A stretch of DNA of 64,000 nucleotides from Apis mellifera (taxonomy: Eukaryota; Arthropoda; Insecta; Hymenoptera; Apidae): contig NC_037648.1 of the NCBI RefSeq assembly GCF_003254395.2, forward strand, positions 6,251,135 to 6,315,134, given 5' to 3'. Within the stretch, counting starts at the first letter, position 1. Every line of letters starts with the position of its first letter. This document shows, piece after piece, positions 1 to 13,700 of this stretch. The notes under the pieces were generated by a model. It saw only the letters and a program-made list of their open reading frames with translations, searched no databases and was not told the origin of the DNA. Position numbers and translations under genes: made by a program.

Positions 1-1826
1 AAATTAACAAATTTAAAGTTTAATAATTTTAAATAATAATACAATTATTAAATTCAATATATTATTATGTAAATACATACAATATAACATTAAATATAGA
101 AAAAAATGTTATACTTCTACATTTTATTTTTTTTATTATAAATTCATATTTTATGTATTTAATGATTACAAATATTTAAAAGTTTATTTCTTATAAATAA
201 AAATACATTTTCTTAATAAAATTTTATAGAAAATTATTGCTTAAAATGTTGAAAAAATAATTATATAAATAATATCATCTTATATAATAATATAATAATA
301 TATCATATTATATATATAGATATATATATATATATATATAATTTTTTATATAATGTTCCAATCAATGAATTTGTTAAATCAAATTTTGATTAAATTATAA
401 TGAATAAAATAATAAAAGTATTATTAAAAATGTATTTAAAAAATAAACAATAATATTAAAATTCAAATTATTTGATATCTTATTATTAATTTTTTGAAAA
501 ATGATTAATTTAATATTAAATTAAAATAAAATTGTGCATTAATAGAAGTAAAAAATTATTTAAAAGTAATTCCAAGTGAAATTTTTTATAGTTTCTATAT
601 TGATAGTTATCTTTAATTTAAAAAAAAATAAAAAATTCTAAGAAAATTCTAAAATTCATTCAGAAATGAAAATTATCAAAAAAGATATTATTATATTGTT
701 ATTATATAATTATTATTATTTCACTATTTTTATTTCTTTATTTCGCTATTATTATTTGTAATTTGTCATATTTTATTATAAATTGTTTTTTCAATAAGAA
801 TACCTAATTAATAACTATAGTTACATAAAATACACGTAATATTTGTTATTATCCATGAACTTTATATATATAAAAATTTCACTATATTTGATTTTATATA
901 AAATAAAGCTACTTTTTAGAAATGATTTTTAAACTAATAAAAATTGTAAAATTATTGAAATAACAAATTACGACTTTTCCTTATTATTTCAAATAAAATT
1001 TTAGATACATATTATAGATATATATATATAAAATATAAAACTAAAAATATAGAATTTATAAATTGAAGACAAGTTTTTATAAATTTATAAATTAAGATAA
1101 GTATGCCACAATGCACACATAATTAATCACAATTTGCTATAAAAAAAATAGCAATAATAATCATGTTTTTGGCTGAAAGTGTATATTACAATGGAACGAA
1201 TTCACACCTATCGCATGGCTATCAGCTAATGCTTTTTGCATATTTTTTTCGTCAGATAGTTCAAAAATTAAAAAAGAGAGAAAAAAATTAAATAAAAAAA
1301 TATATATTCGTATTAATGCGATACTTAAAACAAAATCCATAGGTTAACCCTCAAAGTATACATTGCAGAATATTGAATTAAAATTGAGTTATAAAATTAT
1401 TAATTTAAAATTAAAATGAAACTTATCTAATTCTTTATTGAATAACATTATTTCTAACCATTAGAATTAACTAGATCAAAAAAAAACCCAGTCGTTGAAC
1501 CGCGAGGGTTAAAAATCCACATCTGCATCGTACATAATGATGACCAAAAAATGACACGTAGCCTATGGCAAATTGAACGATCAATCGATCATCGGATGAC
1601 TTTGAAACACTATAAATCGCGATATATAGCAAAAGGCCGTGAGCATAATGAAATAATCGAAAAAAATACAATATTATTCATTCGCAAGCTGTCTAATATC
1701 GATGACCACACCGAGACGCACTTTTTAGGCATTTAAAATAGAACATAGCATAAAAAAGGGAGAAACGGGGCAGAATAGAATAAGAAAAAAGACGTATGAA
1801 TACACGAATAATTAATAGATAATAGT

Positions 1827-1883
<57 letters not shown>

Positions 1884-2919
1884 GCTCTCATACTCGTCGC
1901 TAAATAAAAGCACCATGCACACATGAAGATATATATATATATATATATATATTCATTTAAATATTCATATGTATAACAGGTGTCCTCTAATATCAAAATT
2001 GTAATTTAAAAAAAAAAAAAGAAAAAATACAGAGAGAAAAAAGAAAAAAGAAAAATATAATGTAATAATATACACGTTCGATGCCTCAAGCCATGAGAAA
2101 GGACTAACAAGACGACCCTCTTTAGACGTGCCAACAAACACCCATCAATACAACGTTAGAAAACGCCGCTCGCAAACGCAACAATATCGGTAATAATAAA
2201 TGTACGACAACTGCTGCTGCGATTCGGTCATCTATTATATATATATATATATATGTGTGTGAGATGCAATTTACGCGGCAATTCATATGCCGTGAGAAAA
2301 GATAAAAAAGCGCATAAAGAAGAAAAAAAGACAAAGGAATATTAAACGGAAGACATAGTCACCTAATACACTTCATGATCGAAGAGCAATGACATACAAG
2401 CCCCAGCTCCTGTGGAAGCTTGGAAGCGGACAAGAAGCTGTTCTCAAAATACAATAAATGTCAACGAGACTTAGACGGATGAAACACGGCTCACATATTT
2501 CATGAACATATACGAACATATACGACTTTACTGATTGACACTTTATCGATCGCGTGACAATTTTCGAATGTTGATTCGTGATCTCGTTGACATTTAACAA
2601 TCTTTTTTCTTGATAAATAGTCTGTCCACAATCCGTAATAAGTCTATCGATAATCCAGTGATTCTCAATTTGGCGGTCATGCAAACAGTTATGCTGATAT
2701 GAGATGATCATCTGAACAGGAGTTAAACGCGCGACGTTAATCTGCGTCCGTGAACATGAAACGCGCTTATATACATTTAATACTTTGGAACCACGATGCG
2801 CGAACCGCGATCCTTGAATCGTGCATCTCCGATTTTTATGGGCCGATTAATACGTGGCTTGAGAACCGCGATATAATTTTCGAGCACTTGTTGGCTAAAA
2901 ATAAAAAGAAATAACTTAC
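1..2919 (-). other. Intron (3' side of the IIS4-S5 exon), incomplete
   Basis: The intron follows the exon ending at 2920 and runs past position 1. Positions 1-1100 are very A+T-rich and hold nothing recognisable. Positions about 1150-2900 are richer in G+C and carry several short open frames on both strands (up to 112 codons at 2373-2711, minus), none of recognised family. It contains (AT)n runs at 1829-1877, about 1929-1951 and about 2236-2253. No sequence for the repeat II pore (expected TQEDWN-like motif) was found on the minus strand. Confidence 0.8.
1829..1877. repeat. (AT)n microsatellite
   Basis: About 24 uninterrupted AT units, followed 50 nt later by a shorter run near 1929-1951. 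Confidence 0.97.
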
Positions 2920-3123
2920 CTGAATATAAAGATGAAAAGTACTAAAAGGGAAAAGAATACGGCAACGTTATCCATAGTGCGCAGCATCACGAACAATTGT
3001 CGTCGAAGGTTTGGTAGAAAACGCACCAATTTCAGGATTCTGAGTAACCGGAACGTTCTCAACACACTCAGCCCGGAACTGCCACCCCTCTCCTCAACGA
3101 ATGCTTGACAAATCTCCACCACG
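2920..3123 (-). CDS. Ca-alpha1T: Cav3 exon: repeat II S4 voltage sensor, S4-S5 linker and S5
   Basis: The 204-nt exon begins with C, completing an AG|C serine codon, and ends in phase 2 (AG|). It encodes [20 protein letters not shown], then IIS4 [20 protein letters not shown] with basic residues at every third position, [17 protein letters not shown] (linker) and [10 protein letters not shown] (S5). In human Cav3 the matching block is [19 protein letters not shown], LxRQLVVLMKTMDNVA. The acceptor is ACATCTAG|C and the donor is CAG|GTAAGT. The next exon should begin with a base completing serine and encode ILGMHLFG-like sequence; it is not present between 1 and 2919. Confidence 0.96.
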
Positions 3124-4566
3124 CTAGATGTTCAACAGAAAATTTTTTCCTCCTCTTTGAAATTCTTTCGAGCAGTAATTCCCAACTTATCGATTGCAAA
3201 AATTTTTTCTGACAAATTGCCAATTAATTTAACAACCCAGAAATTTTTTAGTTTCGCAAAACTCGAAATTCGTGTTATTTCAAAACTCTAAAAATCTAAG
3301 ATTATTATTTTTTTTTAAATATAAATCAATAATTAAAAATATGAATATTTTTAATTCAAATTCATAATTAGATAATAATATTTAATTAATTCCTTTAAAA
3401 AATAAATTAAATTTTTTAAAATTATAGAAAAATAAAAAAAATTTTTTTAAATTAATATAATAATAAAATCTTATCAATTAAAATGATTCTAAAATCTAAA
3501 CAGAAATTCAACTATATTATCAAATATTATTTATTATTATGAAACTATAGATATTTATGAGAAATGATTTCAAGATTATATAAATATCCTTAATTTATTA
3601 ATTATTAATTTATTAATAATTAATAAAATATTAATTTATTAATTAATATAATATACCTTAATTTTAATATAATATAACAATATGATAATATTGTTATATA
3701 TATAATATAATATAATAATATTATCATACTGTTATATTATATCATAGAATATAATATAATACAATTTTTATATTATATAATAATATGTTAATAATATGTT
3801 ATATTAAAATTAAATTTTATTAATATTATGATATTATTATATTAAAATTATGGAATAAAATATTCATAATATATTTTGGTATATAGATTATATAAATATT
3901 AAAACAATTTTTTTCCTAATAAAGACAAGATTATACCAATAATCATATTTTTTAAATTTTATAAATATACTTTACAGGAGAAGATAAAAACATATTATTT
4001 GAATTTTATAAATTGTAATTCAAAATTGGAAAACACTGCTTTAAAGGAATTTTTTATAAAGTATGAGATTCATATCAATACGAATAGCTTTTATATTGAA
4101 CATTTGAAATCATTTCTGATATTCACAAAAAAATAATAATAATAAATAAAAAATTTATAAAAAAAGACAGAAAAGACAAAAAAATACGTAAAAAATAATA
4201 TTAATTAATTTTTATTTTTTAATTAGATGTTTTGTTAAAGATATTTTTTTATTGTATTCTTATTGTTCTTCTTTTATTTTTTCAAGCTAATATTGCAATT
4301 ATTTTATTTAAATCAATTGTATTATTAATATGATTTTATTAAAATATGGAAAATATGAAAATCTTGAAACTGACTTTCAATCTTTAAAATTTTATTTACT
4401 TTAATTTAAATTATAGAAATATCATAATCGAAAATAATATTAATTATAAAAATATAAAACTAATTCATTTTTTATAAAATTATTTAATTTTTATTATAAA
4501 AATTAATTCATTTTTCATTATTCGTAATCATCATAGATGTTATAAAAATAATAATTTTTTACATAC
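3124..4566 (-). other. Intron between the S2-S3 and S4-S5 exons
   Basis: A 1443-nt A+T-rich phase-2 intron. I see only simple AT runs and short poly(A)/poly(T) stretches, with a dense ATATTATAAT-type region at about 3650-3850. Confidence 0.88.
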
Positions 4567-4718
4567 CTGAGCACTACAACAACTCCATCAAAAACGTTGA
4601 ATCCATTACTTATGTATCCAAATGGACCTTCCGCGATTATCTTGAGCAACATTTCCACAGCAAAGACGGCCGAAAATACAATATTGCTTACCTCAACTAC
4701 TATAGTTAATTGCTCTGG
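4567..4718 (-). CDS. Ca-alpha1T: Cav3 exon: repeat II S2-S3 voltage-sensor segments
   Basis: The 152-nt exon is phase 0 at entry and phase 2 at exit. It encodes [20 protein letters not shown], then [18 protein letters not shown] and [12 protein letters not shown]. The glutamate in VEMLLK (S2) and the aspartate in NVFDG (S3) are the acidic counter-charges of the voltage-sensor gating pore. The human equivalent has PEELTNALEISNIVF, FALEMLLKLL, GPFGYIKN and NIFDGVIVV. The acceptor is CGGTCGACAG|CCAG and the donor is CAG|GTATGT. The internal GTAAGC at the EVSN codons resembles a donor but lies within conserved coding sequence. Confidence 0.96.
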
Positions 4719-7700
4719 CTGTCGACCGATAAACAGAAAAAAAAATACCATCTATTCGATAAACATATTTATATTTAACTATGAAACATTAATTAACCCC
4801 TTGTCTTACAACATCGACTTTACAATACTTGTTAACTACACTATTATTAGTTTAAACTTATTATTTGCGAGAATAGGAATTTAGTGTAAATGTTTAATGA
4901 GTTATTGATTTTATTGTAAATTTTGAATCTTTATCAATTAATATAAAGCTACATTATTTTACTTGTAATAAAAAATTTACTTGTAATAAAAAAATATTTT
5001 ATATTTATTATATTCAAATATTATCTTACTCAGAAAATTATACAAATTTGAAATTATATAATTAAAATAAATTATACTCAATATTTAAATATTCATTTAT
5101 ACATTTTAATAAACGGGTATTAATATATTCGATACATCCTTATAATCCTTAGATCATTTCTAGATATCGAAACAGAAATAAAAATATGCAAATATATCAG
5201 TTCTTGTAATATTATTTTATATCGAATTTAGAGATAGAATTTAGAGATAGAAATATCTTAAAACCTAATTGTTTTTAAATTAATTATATTAATTCATTAT
5301 TATTTATAACTCAATAATAAGCATCAATTGCTAGTTTTGCATATTAATTTTTCGTTTAGAATCAATTAGATTTAAAGATCGTCCGATTAGATTAAAACCC
5401 TCTATAATTTGTCACTGATTATTATCTGATAGATATAATACATGCGTATAAAGATGGAAATTTCATGTAAATGTATATACATGCAAATGACAGAATTTCG
5501 ACAGTTCGAAGTGAACTGTGTGCCAGAAATTAGGAGGTAAATAAAGGTAGAATATAGCTACCCTAGTTTTGAGTGTATATTACGTGTCAATAACACTAAC
5601 AAAATGATGACGCAGTCTCAACAAAAATCACAATATTCTCTCACAATATGTAAAATCAAAGATCAAAAAATCATTACTTATAACTTATTAAATATTATAA
5701 CTTAATTTTTATATACTAATGAAAAAATTAAATTTAATATTAAAAAACATTAAACAGAAATTTTTGTTTTTATGAATGAATTTATTATTATTTTAATTAT
5801 TATTTTAAATATTTTCATGTTTTTAATAGCTCTAAAATATTTGGAAACTTATATTCTGTAAAATTCTCGAATTTAAAAATTTTTTTTCTCATTTTTATTA
5901 TTTAGAATTTTCAAAATTTAGATAAATAATAATTGACTTTATATTTATATTTAAATTTACTATTAATTTATTTAGGCTTATTTTAATCGATTGATGAAAT
6001 TAGTTATTAATTTGTAATATTAATATTAAATCTATTAGAGTTCTACTAGATATATATACAAATTTTTATTATATTAAATGAATACTGAACGATCAGAGGT
6101 AATTGATTGAAATTGATTATGAGGACAGTTTCAAATATTAGTTTCATATCAAAGAGACTTGAATTATTAATAATCTAATTGAGAATTTATTTAATCCATA
6201 ATACTTACTTCATTACATATTTTTTATACAATATTTATTTACATAAATTTATTATTTATATAAATTTAATTATTATTTATATAAATTTATATAAGTTATT
6301 ATAATATTATATTTAAATATAAATTTTTATTATTAATTATAATTAATTAATCATTTAACTATTTTATAATAATTATTAATTCTTAATTATAAATACTAGA
6401 TATAATTCACATAAATGTGTTTCATTCTTTACGATAAAATAATTTTTCATTTTTTTCATAAATATTTTATCAATTATTCTTATATAATTATTTTATGGAT
6501 ATATATCTCATTTTATTATATTAAATTTTTACTATTTTTTAGTAAATTTTTTTTACTTTTCTTTAAATAGTATTTTTTTTCTTTAAATAATTATTTCTTT
6601 AAATTCAATTACTTTTTATATATCTTCCCTTTTTAAATTATGTTCCATTTAAAAAGTGCTGTAACAATAAAATATATGATGATCAGAAAAGGCCAAGTCA
6701 GCTGATTATTCCTAAACACAATTTACAACTTCTTTATCTCGACAGTAATACCACTTCTTTTCCGATATTTCAAAGGATCATAAATATACAAAATCGTAAA
6801 TATATTTTATCTATTGATAAAATTTATTGCTAAACTTTTAACAGTAAAGGACTCAAATTCCGTAAATTGATTAATTTTATATAAAATAAATTTTATTTTA
6901 TATAAATATCATTTTTAAAAATGATAAATTTTATATAATCAAATAAAAAATAATAAAAATCAGGTCAATTCAAAATTAAAGATTTTATACAATATATAGT
7001 GCCGTAATTTAATAAAATAACAAAAAATTTCAATAGATTATATAAAAAATTTAATGAACGATATATTTTTGTCTTTTTTTTCTATTTAATTATGTTTTTT
7101 CATTTTTATTATTGAATTTTATTTATAACAAAATTTAAAAAAAAATAAGAAAAGAATATGTTTACTATAAATTTAATGAAAACCATGAAAAATAAGTTCA
7201 AAATAGTCTCAATATTATTATTATTAGGTTATTATATTATTTAATACAACAACAAATATTAATTAGATTTTCAAATAATTATCTTGTGTTATTGTTACAC
7301 ACAATTCTAATTTATTTATTTTAATTAGAAATACTTTTATATATTAGGAAATGATAAATTATCTTTGGTCTGGCATTGCAACATATTTATTTTTGATTAT
7401 TTCAAATTCCTTTTCTTTTGATTAACAAAAATATTATGCAATAGATTTCGAGGTTGGGCTCGAACAATATGACTTTTTCATTAAAGAGCAATAATGAAAG
7501 TGTTAGAATATAAACAAGAACCTTGCTTTCAAGATCAACAACGTGATTGAGTGTTTTCTAAGAATTTCTGCAGAGTTTGCTTGAATAAATGATTGATCGA
7601 GGGAATAAGAAATAGAAAGAATATATTTCGTGATAAAAAACGAGGAAATAGAGGATGTAAGGTCAAACATGAAAGAACAGAAGTGTATTTAAGTATTAGT

Positions 7701-10533
7701 TATATTGTTGTGTTTATAATAAATGTTATATAAAATATCTAATTAAAATATTCAATAAATTAAAAATCTTACAGTTTCAACAACTTATTTCGAAAATCAA
7801 AAATATTATTCTATTATTTCTATATACATATTTATATAAGATGTCTTATCTAGCTAAGAAAAAGTTTTAAAATAATTTAAAAAAAAATACATTATTTTCC
7901 AAAGGTGAAAATTTTTCAAAGATTTTAAAATCAATAATAACCAATAAAACCAATAATAGGTTTTAAATTGAATTATGTATTTTTCTTATATATTAATATT
8001 TCTTTTCTAAAAAAAAAATATTAAAATATCAGACAAAAAATGATTAAAACATTAAATAGTAAATAGTAAAACTTACTAAATAATAATTATACACTTTATG
8101 GATATACACTTTATATCTCATTTTGTTATATTAAATTTTTTATAAAATTAAATATTTCTTAAGATAATTATTTTCAGAAACAATTTTGCTAATGTTATTT
8201 TTTTGTATATATTATATAATATTATTTAAATTCTTTAATTTTTTCTAGATACATGTTTTTATATAAAATTATAACCTATATCAAATAATAAAAAAAATCG
8301 TAATATTTTATTTACAATCGAAATCATAAAATCTGTGAAATATTTTCTCCTTCATATAATTTCATATAATTTAAAATTATATATAAAAATTCTATAAATT
8401 AATAATTATTGAAAATATTTTAAGACAAGGGGTTAATCTATTTCAAACAATAACATAAAAAAATAATTTCTCTAATAAGTTCACTGTCCGTTAATTTAAA
8501 TTAAGATAATCGAAAGTTATATATTTTTTCTTTTAATATAAAAATAAATAAATTCATTTTAACAGAGAAAAATTATTATTCAATTATAAAAATAAATCGC
8601 GTAAGATGAATAAATTCATCATCAATTATTAAATATTTTACATTTTGAATATATTATTAACATTCGAATATAATAATAGTTCATCCAAAGATAAACTATC
8701 TCTACTTATATCATTGCATTCCATCATTATATTCGTAATAAAAATACTTTATATCACATATATATGACAAAGATAACTATAATCGACTTAACTAAAACTA
8801 ATTTAGTTCCATTAATTCTTAACTTTGTAATCGAAACTATATCTTATCTCCGTTTCCAATTAAAAAATAACTTAGTTGACGAATTAATTTCATTGTCGGG
8901 ATATAGTTTCCAAGTATTAGAATTGGATTTCCAAATATATCGAATATAAGAAAATCGAATATAAGAAAAATCGAGTAAAATTTCGAAAAGAGATTTTAAT
9001 TATAATAAATTATTCTAAAAATTATAAAAATTATTAAATAACCAATGTTATTTGAGATTATGTTATTTTGAATTATAAATACTGTATAATTTTGATAGAA
9101 TAATTGAAATAGAAAAATAGAAAAATATTATTTAACTATTTCATAAATAAAAAATTGATTTTTTTTTATATTAAGTTTACTTATAATAATTTTTAGACTT
9201 TAAACATTTTTAATAAAGTATTACTTATGTATACTAAATTATAAGTTAAAATTGAACATTTTGAATTGTAACATTATTCTTATTGAATAAAAATAATAAA
9301 AAATAGAAAACAATATAATTTAATTCATTGGATAATCTAAGTTAATTTTCAGCAATTAATTATTTTTAAACTTTAAATTGATAATTTTTTATTCGTAATA
9401 TTCTTTTAATAAATTAATGATATCTAAAAAGATCATTAAATAAATATAATTAATGCAATGTAAATATATTGAAATATTTAAAAAATAAGAAATATGAATA
9501 CACACGCACACGCAAAAGCCGATAATTAAAATATTTACTTACAAATCACATCTTTTATGTTATTATAATTAAAATATTTGTTATTATCTTAAAATAAAAA
9601 AATAAAAACGAAAAAAAATATATAAAAGAATTTTTTAATGTATAAAATAATTGTATAAAAGAAAAACACATAAATTGAAAAAATACAATTAGTGAAAACG
9701 ATATAATATATGTTATTAAAATTATTTTAGAAATCCAACAAATTTAATATAATAATAATGGAAATTAAAGAATTCGAATTTCATATCTTTATCAAAATTT
9801 TTTCAAAATTATATAATATTAATTCAAATTATTTCTATCTTTCTAACTAACATTATTATAGATATATTATAATAGATAAATAATAAAAATAATTACATTA
9901 TTTAAAAGTAATATAAATAATTTGAATATTATCTTCATTAATTATAAATTATTAATAAATGAATTTCAAATTGGATAATATAAATTTTATGTATAGAAAT
10001 ATATATATGTACCTATGTACGTATATATACGTACCTATATAAAAAGAAATCATTAAAAATATATTTAAATAAAAATATATATTTACAGAATTAACTTTGT
10101 GAACATAATTCTCATTTTACAGAATAAAACTTAATTTCAAACTACTTCATAAAATATAGTTTTTTTAATAAATTTGCATTGGATGAAATAAAATAAACAA
10201 AATGCGATGGCGATATAACAAAGACAGAGCTTTGTCTCGTATTCTCTAAATAAATTTAATTGTTTATAACTTAAATAAGTTTTGATCCATATTTTTGTAT
10301 ATCAATATTTATTTTGACTATCAATTTTTCAAAAATATCAAATATTAATACAATTAACTTTATATATTACAAGAATTAATTATTTTCATTTTTTCAATTT
10401 TAATTTCCATCGATCAATTTAATGTTTTAATTTTTTTAATTTCAATTTAATTATCATCGCTTTCACTAATTGTGCAATTCTAATCCGGACAGTGGACATA
10501 TTACATAACTGTTGTACAAGGTAAAACACTGAC
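4719..10533 (-). other. Intron between the IIS1 and S2-S3 exons
   Basis: A 5.8-kb phase-0 intron. It is mostly A+T desert. Slightly richer patches lie at 5440-5640 (with a small perfect stem ACAGTTC/GAACTGT at 5501-5519) and 7430-7680. An 18-nt perfect palindrome of alternating GTAC/TA sequence lies at 10017-10034. No exon-like open frame with homology was seen. Confidence 0.85.
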
Positions 10534-10835
10534 CTGGTTATGATATTCTATTCCCATGCTCAAAGTATTGATCAAAATCGCCAATAAGATACCCTGTTGA
10601 AAATATTTGTGCTCGACCAGCTTCTTGATCAACCGTCTTATGCATCTTATAGCGCAAATACAACTGTTTCCGCAACTTCTTAGGAATCTTTTCGCACGGG
10701 AATTTTTCGTCCATTTGTCACCTTCGTCTGGCCATTGATCAATACCCTGGAGTTCACAGCAACAGGAACAATTATCAATGTCCGAAGCTAACCATTGCGT
10801 ACGATCCTCTAGGATAATATGTCGATCCGTTATTC
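10534..10835 (-). CDS. Ca-alpha1T: Cav3 exon: repeat II S1 with two possible acceptors
   Basis: The exon ends phase 0 at CAG|GTCAGT (10534). Two AG acceptors, both phase 1 and 27 nt apart, fit: TTTATTTTAG|GA (start 10835) and TTATCCTAG|AG (start 10808). The longer form adds nine residues, reading GITDRHIILEDRTQW; the shorter begins EDRTQW. The body runs through a cysteine-rich patch NCSCCCELQGIDQWPDEGDK and basic CAIRCIRRLIKKLVEHKYF, then IIS1, FQQGILLAILINTLSMGIEY, ending HNQ. The human segment has KYF, GIxIAILxNTLSMGIEYHEQ, so identity is secure. The upstream acceptor has the better pyrimidine content and is used for the coordinates. Confidence 0.93.
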
Positions 10836-13258
10836 CTAAAATAAATTTCCTTTTATACATATATATACATATACTATATGTAACTGCATTGAATATTTCT
10901 ATTTATCTGATTTCCATCTTCTTCTTCAGATTTATATTTATTATTCATAATAATTTTTTTGTTTTTCTGATTTATATTTTATATTAAGTAAAAAATAATT
11001 TGAGCAACGGTGATTTCGATAAATTTTAATTACATACAAAAAATAACAAAAAATATACTTAATTTATTAATGATTTTAAATATTCTGAAAATATATTAAA
11101 TATTTCCAATATTATAAGAATGAATTACATATAATATTATATAAAATTTTAAAAAATAAAATTATTTATTTTTGCATATAAAATTATTTTCTAATCTATT
11201 TTCTAATTTATATATTATAATTTTGAAAACTTTCTGTGATAATGAAAAAGATGATAATTAAATCTATATAATCATTCATAATTGAAAATTATATATTATA
11301 TATAATATATAAAAAATTCTATAGATTCTGTAAATAGATCTGATATTTTTTTTTATTATATATTTTTCTTTTATATCATAAAAGAAACAATAAATCTTTC
11401 TTGTTCAACTAATAATAAGTATATGAGTATATGATGTAAATTTGTATAAATATAGATATAAGAAATAAAAAAAAAATATCAATAAAAATTGCAATATTTT
11501 ATGAAAAAATATCAACGAAAAAATTCAATATATTTATAAAGATAATTAATAATTTCAAGGAATTATAATACATATAATAGATATTAAGAGAAATGAAAAA
11601 TAATTAATTTAAATTGAAAGCATTATTTCCTATTGTTTTGTAGAATATATAATGAGGTTAATTTAATTCATCTATAACAATATGAGTGAATTGTTTGTAA
11701 CATTGATTATCATAATTATTATTGTTATAATTCTAATTATAATGTTACAATAACATTATAATTAAAATAATAAAAGGAAAATATATTATATTAAACAAAA
11801 CGAAAAATTTAAAAATATAAATTAAAAATATAAACATCAATTCATGAATACATTATTTATACAATATTTTACAATATATACACAAAATAAAATTAAATTA
11901 TATATATTAATTTAAGTTTTTTTATATATTAATAAACAATTATCTTTTATAATAACTATAATCCAATATTGAATCTTAAGTTTCATTAATTAATATATTT
12001 TCAAATTATTTAATCTATTTATATTTAATCTATTACAAACATGTATATATAAATAAAAATAAAATTATATTCGAAAAAATTAAAATAATAAAATCAATTT
12101 TTTGAGAATAATTTATTTCTATTATTAAATATAAGCTATTAAAAAATCTAATTCTTTCATTTTTTAAATTCTTATATTAAAATACAGGGAAAAAATGAAA
12201 CGTCAATGAAATATCAATTACTTCTAATTCTCATAACACTTATAATTATAAGTTATGTAAAAAAAGTAATAAAATACGAAGAATGATAAAGCAATAAATA
12301 TCTTCATTCTTCAATAAAATTGAAATTATGAAAATATAAAAATTTGACGAAATAATAAAAATTGGACGAAAGTTATCACATAAAAAGAAAAATAGATGAC
12401 TACTTTTGTATTACATTAGTTTTTATATTCTTTTATATAATAATTATATTCTCTTATATATAATTTTCATCTTGTTTCCATTTTTTACTTTCAGTATTAT
12501 TGCTTCATATATTTTTGGCATTTTTCAGTTGATATATGAAATTAAGTTGTCTTAATAGTCAAAATATAGTAATATAAATACATTAACATTATTATTTTAA
12601 TTTTTTCACGTTAATCTTTTATTTTAATTGTTAAATTTTTTATGAATATTTGTATATTAATTTCCAATTTAGATATTTATGCATATTTTATACATATTTT
12701 ATGCATTATATACATATATAATTTCTATATATTTATGTATTAATTTCAAATATAAATTTTTACAATTATATAAATCAAAATACATAAAATATATTTCATA
12801 GATATTTTTTTTAAATCATGTTTCATGAAAATCTAGTATAAATCATTTTTTTCCAATAACTAATTATAAAAAACGATTTATCAATATTAACAATATTAAA
12901 AACAATAATATTAATAATAATATATTTATTATAATATTAAACAAAATTTACAAATAACATATCTGAAAATACAATATATAATATAAATATTGTATAAAAT
13001 ATATTTAATATATATTAATATTTGGAAGCATATTTATAAATATTTTTCTGGAAAAATTTTATTCATTTTATTTCTAATTTCATTCAATTAAAAATATCTT
13101 CACTTGTGCCATTTTTCTTCAAAAATTGTTCTTAAATTAAAACCGATAAAAAATATAAACTATAATTACTCGTCCTTCTTTTAAAAAAAATTTTCTTAAG
13201 AATTTTCTTAAAGAAAAAGAATTTAAAAAAAAAACAAGAAAAAACAAAAAGAACTTAC
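10836..13258 (-). other. Intron between the distal linker exon and the IIS1 exon
   Basis: A 2.4-kb phase-1 intron, uniformly A+T-rich. Nothing beyond simple sequence was recognised. Its 3' acceptor is ambiguous: if the second acceptor is used the intron extends to 10809. Confidence 0.85.
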
Positions 13259-13388
13259 CTTTGGTAAGAGAATTAAGAAAAGAATCCAATGCCAGTTGTC
13301 CAGTCGGTAATGCAGCGCTTAAAGCACCGCTTAATGCAAGTAATTCTTGACAAGTCATAGCTTCGTTTCCACCCAATTCAGCTTGCAT
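13259..13388 (-). CDS. Ca-alpha1T: Cav3 exon: end of I-II linker
   Basis: The 130-nt exon starts at a codon boundary and ends in phase 1. It encodes MQAELGGNEAMTCQELLALS, then GALSAALPTGQLALDSFLNS and LTK. MTCQELLALSGALSAALPTG looks like a conserved amphipathic helix in the distal linker of arthropod/vertebrate Cav3 channels; vertebrate proteins have a similar xCxELxALxxAL-type block (recalled, not checked). The acceptor is GTCATCACAG|ATG; the donor is AAAG|GTAAGT. The ATG at its start is internal, not a translation start. Confidence 0.9.
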
Positions 13389-13478
13389 CTGTGATGACAC
13401 GTGCACATGACAAATTACGCATCAGTGGAAGTGAATCGGTAAGACCCGACATCTCTGTAGAGCCGTAGTAGAAAATAC
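13389..13478 (-). other. 90-nt mini-intron in the I-II linker
   Basis: A short phase-0 intron, GTATTT to CACAG. Its length is a multiple of three, but reading through gives a TGA 19 codons after the donor, so retention would truncate the protein. Confidence 0.88.
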
Positions 13479-13700
13479 CTGTATATGGTCTGGCAATGGA
13501 CTCGACCAAACATTCCCGTCACCGGTCTGCGTCATTTTTTCGCTCGAACATACATTCCTTTCGCCGGGCGAAACCGCCATACCAGCCTGCAACGTGTTAC
13601 CAATACTGTTGCTGCCGTGCAGCAACACCACATCGCTGAACATCACACTGCTTCTTCTGCGATAGTGTGTGCAAGGCGGACTTAACAGCACATTGTTCGT
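13479..13700 (-). CDS. Ca-alpha1T: Cav3 exon: I-II linker, symmetric phase-0 exon
   Basis: A 222-nt, 74-codon exon, phase 0 on both sides, so it could be skipped without changing frame. It encodes TNNVLLSPPCTHYRRRSSVM, then FSDVVLLHGSNSIGNTLQAG and a stretch ending SSPLPDHIQ. RRRSS is a good basophilic-kinase consensus (RRxS) on the cytoplasmic linker. The acceptor is CGCCTTCAG|ACG; the donor, CAG|GTATTT, is weaker than the others. It lies between a 323-nt intron and a 90-nt intron. A Cav3 linker assignment comes from position and frame, with little family-wide conservation. Confidence 0.87.

Noticed and set aside
2373..2711. 112-codon minus frame as the next channel exon
   Set aside because: It has no repeat II pore sequence (no EDWN-like filter, no IIS6) and no phase-2 acceptor giving ILGM-like sequence.
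5501..5519. ACAGTTC/GAACTGT hairpin as an RNA gene
   Set aside because: A 7-bp stem is too short, with no precursor-length pairing around it.
13389..13478. Retention of the 90-nt intron as extra coding sequence
   Set aside because: Length is a multiple of three, but the frame meets TGA shortly after the donor, so retention would truncate the channel.
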